Source: Salminus brasiliensis
Taxonomy: Eukaryota; Chordata; Actinopteri; Characiformes; Bryconidae
Direction of reading: 5' to 3'
Length of the DNA stretch: 64,000 nucleotides
Assembly: GCF_030463535.1 (NCBI RefSeq)
Contig: NC_132901.1
Location: 2,382,216 to 2,446,215, forward strand
In this document: positions 20,806 through 31,100 of the stretch, piece after piece
Position numbering within the stretch: position 1 is the first letter of the stretch
Layout of the letters: each line of letters begins with the position of its first letter
Position numbers and translations under genes: made by a program
Notes under the pieces: model-generated
Seen by the model: only the letters and a program-made list of their open reading frames with translations
Database searches by the model: none
Told to the model about the DNA's origin: nothing

Positions 20806-21546
20806 TCAGCCTCTCGGCTTCTTCTTTTTCTTCGCCTCCTCACATGCCTTTATTTCTTCTTTTTTCATCACTTTAATAAAAACCCCTGCCTTTTTTTTAA
20901 AGCTCATTAAAAAGGCCTCACGGACTATTTTCAGAGGAACTACTTCATCCACAGGCAGGAAGATCTGGGACAGTGTGGTGCTCTTCTTACTGTTCTGGCG
21001 CTTCTCATTCACCTGGATTTGGAGGTTGTAGAATTGGCGGTCGCCCATAGATTTTACATACGGAAGATTCTGCAAATCAATACGGAGGCCGTCCGTCGTG
21101 ACCAGGTTGGACTTTATCCTGTCGCTCAAGTGCCAATTCCAACGATTGACTATTTCTTCGACCTCTTCCTCGAAGCCTCGTCCTTCTGCTATGTTGGCAT
21201 CAGGATTCAGGACAAAGCTGACTTCCTTGCACTCTTCCTCCTTGTCCCCTTCCCTCATCATTTTCTTGCTGTGGACGCTGTACTTGATGTCACGGTCGTC
21301 AGTGGAGTGGCCCAGCTTGGATGCGACGTCCAGGCCCTTCTGCGGAGAGCAGAGTTGGATGTCCGTCCTGCCGTCTTCCATAAGTGTCCTGCACTTGTAC
21401 TCGCTTCCGTACAGTCTGCAGTCCTCCGCACATTTGGTCCCGCGGAGGGTGTAGGAGACCCTGGCGCTGACTGCTGGCCACGGCGGGAAGCATGTGGCCA
21501 ATGTGAGGAACGCTGCGATGGCGAGGAATGCTGGTTTTCGCGCCAT
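20806..21546 (-). CDS. Secreted basic-tailed protein, short paralogue
   Basis: 246 codons from ATG, no intron. A hydrophobic N-terminus (MARKPAFLAIAAFLTLATCF) serves as a clear signal peptide, probably cleaved near residue 28. It shares the first four-cysteine module (KCAEDCRLYGSEYKC) and the C-terminal domain with the 367-aa proteins: DGLRIDLQNLPY, QFYNLQIQVNEKRQ, STTLSQIFLPV, VREAFLMSFKKKAGV. It also shares the lysine-rich end (KKKKKPRG). It lacks the Trp/Cys-rich segment found at residues 60-132 of the larger proteins, so the conserved core is the short Cys module plus C-terminal domain and tail. A poly(A) signal follows at 20726-20731. The function is unknown and the protein is likely extracellular. 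With copies A and B it makes a three-gene local family, all on the minus strand. Confidence 0.8.
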   Translation of the reverse strand: MARKPAFLAIAAFLTLATCFPPWPAVSARVSYTLRGTKCAEDCRLYGSEYKCRTLMEDGRTDIQLCSPQKGLDVASKLGHSTDDRDIKYSVHSKKMMREGDKEEECKEVSFVLNPDANIAEGRGFEEEVEEIVNRWNWHLSDRIKSNLVTTDGLRIDLQNLPYVKSMGDRQFYNLQIQVNEKRQNSKKSTTLSQIFLPVDEVVPLKIVREAFLMSFKKKAGVFIKVMKKEEIKACEEAKKKKKPRG

Positions 21547-22075
21547 TTCAGCTCTGCTCAGAAGGACAGGAGAGGATGGAGAAGAAGGAGAATGGGTGGA
21601 GGAGGAGAACGAGGAAGTGAGCTTTTTTTTATTATTGTTTATATTTTGTAGGAGGAGGAAAAAAACTCTTAGCTTTCAATGGAAGTCAAAGGAAAACAGA
21701 TTTTGTATTTCAGGTCAGTTTCGAGCATTTCTATTGGTCCGTTCGTCTAGAAGTTTGACCCCATGTGAGGAACAAAGGTCCAAATTCACATTCACAAAAA
21801 CCAAAACACCCATAGCAACAATAATTATATATATATATAGATCAATTATTATTATAATATCAGTACATTCTGTACATGAATGTATATGGAGGGGTTTACT
21901 CACCTGACCTCTGCACAGGAGCGCTGTGTGGACGCTCCTCTGTGTCCCTGTATTTAATTAGCAGGTGAAATCAGATATCAGTAACGACCCACAGATCACA
22001 CAGTGAACACAGCATTGTTCGAGAGCCCGACCACTACAGGTATTTGAATTCAGGGCGCACGGTACTGTACATTTG
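21547..22075. other. Upstream region of the 246-aa gene
   Basis: 5' flank of the minus-strand gene. Gene-free except for repeats. No TATA box was assigned with confidence. Confidence 0.4.
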
Positions 22076-22182
22076 CCTAAATACATTTAAAGAAGAACTC
22101 TGTCTATATGCCTATATTTGATTAAAAGACAAAACTGTATATATGCTAATATAATTCAGTGTTCTTCTTTAAACACACACAC

Positions 22183-22246
<64 letters not shown>

Positions 22247-22368
22247 CATATATATGTGTGTGTGTTTAAAAGAGAACACTGAATTATATTAGCATATATA
22301 AAGTATATTAGTATATATATACATGTGTGTATATATATATATGTGTGTGTGTGTGTATATGTATATAG

Positions 22369-22440
<72 letters not shown>

Positions 22441-23437
22441 GTGTGTGTTTAAAGACGAACACTGAATGAATGCTTACATACGTTTAAAGGAGAACCCTGT
22501 ATATATGCCTATATATGTTTAATGGAGAACCCTGTATGCATGCTTATAGATGTTTATATATGTTTAATGGAGAACACTGCATACATGCTTATGGATGCTT
22601 ATATATGATTAATGGAGAACCCTGTATACATGCTCATAGATGTGTATATATGATTAATGGAGAACCCTGTATACATGCTCATAGATGTTTATATATGATT
22701 AATGGAGAACCCTGTATACTTGCTCATAGATGTGTATATATGATTAATGGAGAACCCTGTATACATTCTCATAGATGTTTATTTATGTTTAGAGAAGAAC
22801 CCTGTATACATGCTCATAGATGTGTATACATGTTTAATGGAGAACCCTGTATACATGCTCATATATATGTATATATGATTAAAGGAGAACCCTTTATACA
22901 TGCTCATAGATGTGTATATATGATTAATGGAGAACCCTGTATACATGCTCATAGATGTTTATATATCTTTAATGGAGGACCCCGTATACATGCTCATAGA
23001 TGTTTATATATCTTTAATGGAGAACCCTGTATACATGGTCATAAATGTTTATATATCTATAATGGAGGACCCCGTATACATGCTCATAGATGTGTATATA
23101 TGTTTAATGGAGAACCCTGTATACATGCTCTAGACGTTTACATATGTTTAATAGAAAACCCTGTATACATGCTTATAGATGTTTATATATGTTTAATGGA
23201 GAACCCTGTATACATGCTCATAGACGTTTATATATGTTTAATGGAGAACCCCGTATACATGCTTATAGATGTGTATATATGATTAATGGAGAACCCTGTA
23301 TACATGCTCATAGACGTGTATATATGATTAATGGAGAACCCTGTATACATGCTCATAGACATGTATATATGATTAATGGAGAACCCTGTATACATGCTCA
23401 TAGATGTGTATATATGTTTAATGGAGAACCCTGTACG
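22076..23437. repeat. (TA)n tract and 45-bp minisatellite, copy B
   Basis: 22076-22320 is an imperfect foldback: taatataattcagtgttc on one side and gaacactgaattatatta on the other, around a (TA)n core. A second (TA)n run lies at 22374-22434. From about 22490 the same 45-bp units as at 1-645 run to 23437. The foldback arms contain the same tttaaa...agaacactg motif as the minisatellite unit, so the array may have grown from it. Confidence 0.88.
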
Positions 23438-24201
23438 TACTGCATGTCATCTTTCCCTCCACAGACACATGCTGCGTTGGCGGTCTACACTTCTGCTGTT
23501 GGATTTGCATTAATAAAATTAAGACCACGTTCGGTTCTTGGCCTCCATTGTTCTGAAGTCACTTCATTCAAATATTACCGTGCTGTTCATCAATGAGTGT
23601 GATCTGACTGTATCAGTGCATTACGTCATTAGGCAGAACCGCTCCTGTGTCCAAATAGGGACGTGCATGTCCAATAGACATGGACACAGGTTGCCATGAC
23701 TTCATATTTAGCACTGTCTGAGTGGAGAAGCCACAGTTCCTGGACTCCTATTGACTCCTATATATGTACTACAGTTTATTATATCATATTTATTAGTTTA
23801 CTCCATATAAATGTGCACACATGTAGTGATGTACCTACCCATCACAAATCTTTTCAATTATTTCACTCGTATATAATGTGTGTGTCCGATGTATAAAATA
23901 TATAAATCCAATATGTAAAAGACATGATTACAATATATACATACATACTGTATACATCTATTGTATGCATAACTGTATCATTAGGGTATATATATAAAAT
24001 ATATACGTATTTAATATATGCACAACATTTTCAAATACATGTGATATCGATGCTTGGTGCTAATATGGCCATTTATCATATTTCTATGTATATATTTCTA
24101 TTTCTATATATAACATATATATATGCTTATATTATTACTATATTCTATATTAATGGAACAGTGAGTTATACGGGAATAAAAATATAGGCTGATTAGTGTC
24201 T
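23438..24201. other. Duplicated spacer with empty Tc1 site
   Basis: Matches 646-1206 plus 2843-3061. At 23985-23996 the sequence runs straight through a TA repeat where copy A carries the 1636-bp Tc1 element. Only one TA unit of slippage separates the two. No gene. Confidence 0.9.
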
Positions 24202-25305
24202 TTAACCTTTTGCTTTCTTCTTCTTCTGTCTCTTGCACTGATTTACATGCTTTACCTCCACAGTAACCTTGGCCCGACGGCGGAAACTCTCCAGAAAGGC
24301 TCTACGGACGTATCTGGTTGGAATTTCAGGCTCCTCGGGTATGAGGATCTGGGCCACTGTGGTGCTCTCCCCGTGGTTGCGGTGGACATTCAGCTGGATT
24401 TGTAGGTTATAGTAGCGCTGATTACCCCTGTTAACCAGCCCCTGTAGATCAATGCGGAGATCGCCTAAGGAGATCAACCCAGACTTGGGCTGGTTTCTCA
24501 AAACACTGTTGTCCCATAATGCAATTATGTTCCTTATCTCACTTCTCCAAAAGCTGCCGTCTGCTATTGTTCGAAGGTCTACATGTGCAATAAACCTGAC
24601 CTCCACACAATTTCCTTTATCTGTTATGGTATCAATGATCTCGCCATCATCAGCTTGCCTTTTGCTCAACAGACGTTTCCCTAAACCTTGGCTGGTACTT
24701 TCTTGGATCAACCAGGACAATAGCCAATGAACAATCAGTTTGAGGACACCACCCACTATGTTACTCCAGTAACTGGCATGGTCAGTCCAACTTAAGATTT
24801 CAGTGTTTTCAGCCCTAGAAACGTTTAGCCGGTTCGGATGCAGTGTCTTGGCCTCACCATGTTCTTCTCGGCCGGCGTAGCCTTGGTAATCTACGTTCTC
24901 CGCCGCCGAGCAGTAGTCCCAGCCCTTTTTGGTACTGCACCAGAAGTAGTTGTTTCCATTCTTGCCGCAGGTATCGTCACACACCTCTCCATAGGTGTAA
25001 GTGTAGTGGTGGAGGTACAGGGGTTTGTCCCCGTCCACCTGGCACCAGTGGTACTCGTCGTCTATATCACAATACAGAGAGGTGTGCTCGTGTTCCTGGC
25101 TGTCGTCCAGGCTGCTCTCTGGAGAGCAGTGCAGGGTGAGACGCTTTCCTTCTTCTGTCATCGCCTGACAGTTATACCCGCTCTCACTCAGCTGGCAGTC
25201 CTCCACACACTTTATCCCATGAGGGGAGGGACAGGTGTCTCCAGAGACATGGGATGGAAACATGCAGATGACATATGCGTAGATGAGGAGAGCTGGACGA
25301 CGCAT
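24202..25305 (-). CDS. Secreted Cys-rich protein with lysine tail, copy B
   Basis: 367 codons, no intron, with the same architecture as 3062-4165: signal peptide, eleven-cysteine region with GWDYCS, middle segment, conserved C-terminal domain and QKKKKAKG tail. The start is the ATG at 25303-25305. The upstream ATG of copy A is GTG here. By eye the two proteins differ at eight residues, all between about 181 and 311 (R/S181, P/L195, C/G207, F/L208, T/V236, T/R258, S/L280, N/H311), with only about four silent changes. The cysteine-rich part is identical in protein sequence. The gene stands head-to-head with casp3, about 2 kb from its promoter, and nothing suggests a shared promoter. Function unrecognised. 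Confidence 0.82.
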   Translation of the reverse strand: MRRPALLIYAYVICMFPSHVSGDTCPSPHGIKCVEDCQLSESGYNCQAMTEEGKRLTLHCSPESSLDDSQEHEHTSLYCDIDDEYHWCQVDGDKPLYLHHYTYTYGEVCDDTCGKNGNNYFWCSTKKGWDYCSAAENVDYQGYAGREEHGEAKTLHPNRLNVSRAENTEILSWTDHASYWSNIVGGVLKLIVHWLLSWLIQESTSQGLGKRLLSKRQADDGEIIDTITDKGNCVEVRFIAHVDLRTIADGSFWRSEIRNIIALWDNSVLRNQPKSGLISLGDLRIDLQGLVNRGNQRYYNLQIQLNVHRNHGESTTVAQILIPEEPEIPTRYVRRAFLESFRRRAKVTVEVKHVNQCKRQKKKKAKG

Positions 25306-25344
25306 CCTTTCACCTGTTGGAGACAGGGGACATGCCACCCAAAG

Positions 25345-26080
25345 TCACTACATTTCCCATAATGCCCCAGCGAGATGAGGCACAGGAACAAGATAGTTAA
25401 GTCATGGCCACGACTTAATAAGGCGTGGGTACAAGATCTTGTTGTGGCTTAATAAGGTGGGAACGTGATCCTAAGTTGTAGCCACAAGTTTGTGAGGTGC
25501 AGGAACGAGATAAGGTGTGGGAATGAGATAATTAAGTCAGAGCCATGACTTAGTAAGGCGTGGGAACGAGATAAGGCAAGGGAACAAAATAATTAAGTCA
25601 TGGCCATGTCTTAATAAGGTGTGGGAACAAGATCTCGTTGTGGCTTAGTAAGGTGAGATCCTAAAGCGTGGCCACAACTTAGTGAGGCACGAGAAAGAGA
25701 TAAGGGGAACGAGATCATTAAGTTGTAAAAGATAAGACCTCGCTGTCGCCATGATTTAATCATCTTGTTCCCACACCTTAGTAAGCCACGACTTAACTCG
25801 TTCTTAACACCTTACTAAGCCACAATGAGATCTTGTTTCCACACCTTAGTCATGGCCACAATTTATTTATCTTGTATTGATCTCGACTTATTTATCTTGT
25901 TCCCACGCCTTACTAAGCCATGGCTATGATTTATTTATCTTGTTCCCACACTTTACTAAGTCATGGCCCCAATTGATTGATCTTGTATTGATCTCGACTT
26001 ATTTATCTTGTTCCCACGCCTTACTAACTCATGGCTATGATTTTTTTTATCTTGTTCTCTCTCTCGTCTCACAGATGGAA
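25345..26080. repeat. Inverted array of about 40-bp repeats, copy B
   Basis: Same repeat type and orientation switch as at 4200-5090, with fewer units in the right half. It is followed at about 26060-26190 by a 115-bp stretch (catatgccaagcagttaaa-like, beginning after a tctcacag sequence) that copy A lacks. Confidence 0.75.
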
Positions 26081-26514
26081 AAAAAATATGCCAAGCAGTT
26101 AAAACCAGCTAAACAAACGTACCTAAAACGGTACTCACCCTTACTGCCGGGACAGCAGGTCAAACTGAAAGCAGCAGTGATCATGCTAATGCTAATGAAT
26201 TCACTCAGACCTTCCCTCTCCCAGTGAGTGGAGAAGAACGAGAGTTAACCCAGAGTGAAACCTACAGTGGTTTCAGTTTTCTTTCAGGGTAAGAGGTGTG
26301 AGCAGGTTAAGGAACCTTCCTGAACCACAGACCTGAACCACAGACATGCCACTGTGGAACACCTGATACCTGTCCTAATCCTACACCACCAACGTGAAGT
26401 AATACAGGCAAGCATGAGTCCCACCACAAGGCTTAGAGCAAGAACAGCTCAGCCTGGGGAGGCTGGACCTACAGTAGGTTGAACTGTGTTTTTGCCCACT
26501 GTGAATCATTTCTA

Positions 26515-27095
26515 TTGGATACTGAATAATTCATAGTAGATACTGAATAATTCATAGTAGATACTGGATAATTCATAGTAGATACTGGATAACTCATAGT
26601 GGATACTGAGTAATTTGTAGTATATACTGAATAATTTATAGTGGATACTGAATGATGTACAGTAGGTATTTAAGAATTCATAGTAGATACTGAATAATTC
26701 ATAGTGGATACTGAATAAAAAACAGTAGATATTGAAGAATTCATAGTGGATACTGAATAATTTACAGTAGATACTGAGTAATTCATAGTGGATACTGAAT
26801 AATTCATAGTAGATACTAAATAATTCATAGTGGATTCTGAGTAATTTGTAGTAGATACTGAATAATTTATAAGAGATACTGAATGATGTACAGTAGATAT
26901 TGAAGAATTCATAGTAGATATTGGATAATTCATAATGGATATTTAATCATTCATAGTGGATATTGAATAAATTGTAGTAGATACTGAATAATTTATAGTA
27001 GATACTGAATGATGTACAGTAGATATTGAATAATTCATAGTAGATATTGGATAATTCATAGTGGATACTTAATAATTCATAGTGGATATTTAATG
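26515..27095. repeat. 21-bp minisatellite, short allele (copy B)
   Basis: Degenerate gaataattcatagtagatac units over about 580 bp. The copy A counterpart is more than twice as long. Confidence 0.9.
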
Positions 27096-28181
27096 CCGTA
27101 ACCTGTTCCACAGACATCATATTCCAGTCGTTGTGTTTTACTGTGTCACAGCTTTAGTTATCGAGAGACTTTTACTAGTTTTTTGACAATCCGCCCCTAA
27201 AAAATATGTAAATTATTATCATGGAAGGAGAATATTAGACCAAACTCTGTGTAAAAGCGCAGTGTTTGTTTGTTTGTGTGCCTGAAGTGCTGTACTGAGC
27301 TGCAGGCTTGTGGTGTTCTGGTCTGCGGATATTGGGCAACTCTGTAAAGCGCCATGTCTGTTTGTGGCCACCTGAGGGCGCGAGAGTGCCGCAGCTAGGT
27401 TTCTAAGGACTGTGGGTAATGTAGTTCTGTGGGTGAGTTCGCGGTTCAAGCTTCCTGGGTTCTGTGGCTCCAGCTAAGCTCAGATTTCCGCAGTAGCTGC
27501 TCGGTTCCGCCGCCCTTGTCCAGCCGACCGGTCCCGGGTGTAGAGGGTGAGTGATGCGCCGCCGGGCCGGGCAGTGTGTACTGGGCTGGGCTGGGCTGGT
27601 GCTGGTGCTGGTGCTGGTTAGCTTAGCTTAGCTTAGCTTAGCTTCTCCCTCTCGGCTCAAACAAAGGAGGCTCGGCCGGCTCGGCTCGGCTCCCTCCCGG
27701 GGTTTGTTTCCTGAATATTCGCAGGTCGTTTGTTAGCTGTGTTGCTCATGATGTTCGTAACTGGTTAATAATAATAATATTAATAATAATAATAATAATA
27801 TGAAGGGATATTAATTCAGACGTTTAGCTAACAGCTCGCTGCTTCAGGGAGAGTCGTGCTGCTCAGCTGTTTTATTAACAAACTGTTTTTATTAATCCAG
27901 AACTGCTGATAATAGAGCATATTGTCGTTATTATTATTAATATGCTGTTCATATTAATATTGGTATTAATAATAATAACGGTTTCGCTTTTGTTCGCTGA
28001 CGTCACTCCTGTTGTTTTCCCGTCGGGCAGCTCTGATTGGCTGATCGCGCAAACAAAGGAGACACACCGGACACGTGCGGGCAGTGACCGCGGTGGACAG
28101 TCGGAGGGTTTGGCCGCTCACAGTGTCCCCGCAGCCCCTCCTGTAACCCCACCCTGAGGGGACACCGCCTCCTTCAACACC
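27096..28181 (+). promoter_or_regulatory. casp3: casp3 promoter, non-coding exon and 5' UTR
   Basis: 27096-27448 is present only in this copy and includes actacattacccacagtcc on the minus strand, loosely like a ZNF143/Staf site. A GC-rich block follows, with a probable non-coding exon ending at 27546 before GTGAGT. Then come GCTGG and TTAGC short tandem repeats, a perfect TGACGTCA (CRE-like) near 28004, and an inverted CCAAT near 28035. An acceptor (gtccccgcag) precedes the exon at 28135 that carries the start codon. Start in the second exon, after a non-coding first exon, is the arrangement known for vertebrate CASP3. I could not map the transcription start exactly. Confidence 0.7.
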
Positions 28182-31100
28182 ATGTCTGAGCACGCGGACA
28201 GCAAGGAGCCCGCGAACGGGGACGCCGTGGACGCGAGACAGGCGGACACCCCAGAGTAAGACCAGCCTGCCTGCTGTTGCTATGGAGACAGCAGAATAGT
28301 GTTCATGTAACTGCCGTTGCTGTGGATACTACAGGATATTATTGTACTATAGTTGCTATGAATACACCAGCGTAGTGTTCATTTAAATTGCTGTTGCTAT
28401 GGATACACCATACTGCTGTTGCTATGGAGACAACAGAATAGTGTTCATTTAACTGCCGTTGCTGTGGATACTTCAGGATATTATTTTACTATTGTTGCTA
28501 TGAATACACCAGCGTAGTGTTCATTTAAATTGCTGTTGCTATGGATGCACCTGAATATTATTTTAACTGTTGTTGTTGTGGATACATCAGACTACTGTTG
28601 CTATGAATACAGCAGAATAGTTTTCATTTAAAATGCTGTTGCTATGGCCACTATTACAAGGATAAAATTACATTAACGATTATTGCTATGGATACACCAG
28701 AGTACAGTGTTCATTTTAACCGCTGTTGCTATGGATACACATAACCAAATAGTTTATGAATCATTTAATGATTATTGCTGCGGATACACCCAAATACAGG
28801 TGCGCTGTATTCACCAGAATAGTATACATTTAAAAGTCGTTGCTATGGCTACACCAGAATAGTGTTCATTTAAAATGCTGTTGTTATGAATGCACCTGAA
28901 TATTATTTTAACTACTGTTGCTATAGATACACCAGAAAAAAAATAACTTGACAACCGTTTTACTGTTGCTATGGATACACTGCTATAACATTCCAGTGAT
29001 TAAAAAATACATTTTTAGCTATGGATTCATCAGAATAGTACTGATACTTATGCTACTGTTGCTATGGTTACTCCAGAGTAATTTACATTGCTTTGGGTTT
29101 TTTGGATGTGTGTGTGTGTGTGTATATATGATTTATATGTATGATTAAATTGCAGTGCTGGTAAGGCTGAGGCGGGAGGAGGGGAGCCCATGCAGGTGGA
29201 CGCGAAGGGTCACTCCCACAGCTTCAGATACAGCCTGAACTTCCCCAGCATCGGCCACTGCATCATCATCAACAACAAGAACTTCCACAGGAGTACCGGT
29301 ACCGCTGTCCACCACACCCACACAAACCCATCATAACAGACAGATATGACAACACACGCATAGATATTAACTAGGGTTGCTGAGTTTTTATTATCAGACC
29401 CCCTGATCTTTTTCCTATGGTGTTCATGGAGAGCTGCTACTGACTGTCGGTTGGACTGTTGGACTGGGTGGATGGATGAGTGGATGGATAGATATAAGGA
29501 TGAGTGGGTGGGTGGATGGATGGGTATATGGACGAGTGGGTGGGTGGATGGATGGGTATATGGACGAGTGGGTGGGTGGGTATATGGACGGGTGGATGGA
29601 TGGGTATATGGACGAGTGGGTGGGTGGGTGAGTGGGTATATGGACGAGTGGGTGGGTGGATGGATGGGTATATGGACGAGTGGGTGGGTGGATGGATGGG
29701 TATATGGACGAGTGGGTGGGTGGGTATATGGACGAGTGGGTGGATATATGGACGAGTGGGTGGGTGGGTGGATGGATGGGTATATGGACGGGTGGGTGGG
29801 TGGATGGATGGGTATATGGACGAGTGGGTGGGTGGGTATATGGACGAGTGGGTGGATATATGGACGAGTGGGTGGGTGGGTATATGGACGAGTGGGTGGG
29901 TGGGTGGGTGAGTGGGTATATGGACGAGTGGGTGGGTGGATGGATGGGTATATGGACGAGTGGGTGGGTGGATGGATGGGTATATGGACGAGTGGGTGGG
30001 TGGGTGGATGGGTATATGGACGAGTGGGTGGATATATGGACGAGTGGGTGGGTGGATATATGGACGAGTGGGTGGATGGATATATGGACGGGTGGGTGGG
30101 TGGATGGATGGATATATGGACGAGTGGGTGGATATATGGACGAGTGGGTGGATGGATATATGGACGAGTGGGTGGATGGGTATATGGACGAGTGGGTGGA
30201 TGGGTATATGGACGAGTGGGTGGATATATGGACGAGTGGGTGGATGGATATATGGACGAGTGGGTGGATGGATATAAGGACGAGTGGATGGATGGGTATA
30301 TGGACGAGTGGGTGGGTGGGTATATGGACGAGTGGGTGGGTGGGTATATGGACGAGTGGGTGGGTGGATGGATGGATATATGGACGAGTGGGTGGATATA
30401 TGGACGAGTGGGTGGATGGGTATATGGACGAGTGGGTGGGTGGATGGATGGATATATGGACGAGTGGGTGGATGGATATATGGACGGGTGGGTGGGTGGA
30501 TGGATATATGGACGAGTGGGTGGATGGATATATGGACGAGTGGGTGGATGGATATATGGACGAGTGGGTGGATGTATATATGGACGAGTGGGTGGATGGA
30601 TATAAGGACGAGTGGATGGATGTATATATGGACGAGTGGGTGGATGGATATAAGGACGAGTGGATGGATGTATATATGGACGAGTGGGTGGATGGATATA
30701 AGGACGAGTGGATGGATGTATATATGGACGAGTGGGTGGATGGATATAAGGACGAGTGGATGGATGTATATATGGACGAGTGGGTGGATGGATATAAGGA
30801 CGAGTGGATGGATGTATATATGGACGAGTGGGTGGATGGATATAAGGACGGGTGGATGGATGTATATATGGATGAGTGGGTGGGTAGATGGATTAGTGAG
30901 TGAGTGAATGAATGGATGAATGAGTGGGTGGATGGAAGAGTGGATGAAGTAAAGTCCTGGAACCGTCTAGTCTGGTCTCCGCCTTCCTGTGAGTGATCCG
31001 GGCGTTTTCTGGGTTTCTTCCAAAGGCATGAATCAGCGCAACGGGACGGACGTGGACGCTGGCAACGCCATGAAAGCCTTCGGGAAGCTGGGCTACAAGG

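Larger units (their letters stand above)
22490..29128. other. Segmental duplication, copy B
   Basis: Partner of 1-7977, in direct orientation about 21-23 kb away. It contains the same ordered landmarks but lacks both Tc1-like elements. It continues without interruption into casp3 exons 2-6, so it is the parental or complete copy for casp3. Confidence 0.93.

Noticed and set aside
29451-30907. Four open frames of 121-423 codons (Trp/Gly/Asp/Met-rich)
   Set aside because: They lie entirely inside casp3 intron 2 in a minisatellite and overlap in different phases.
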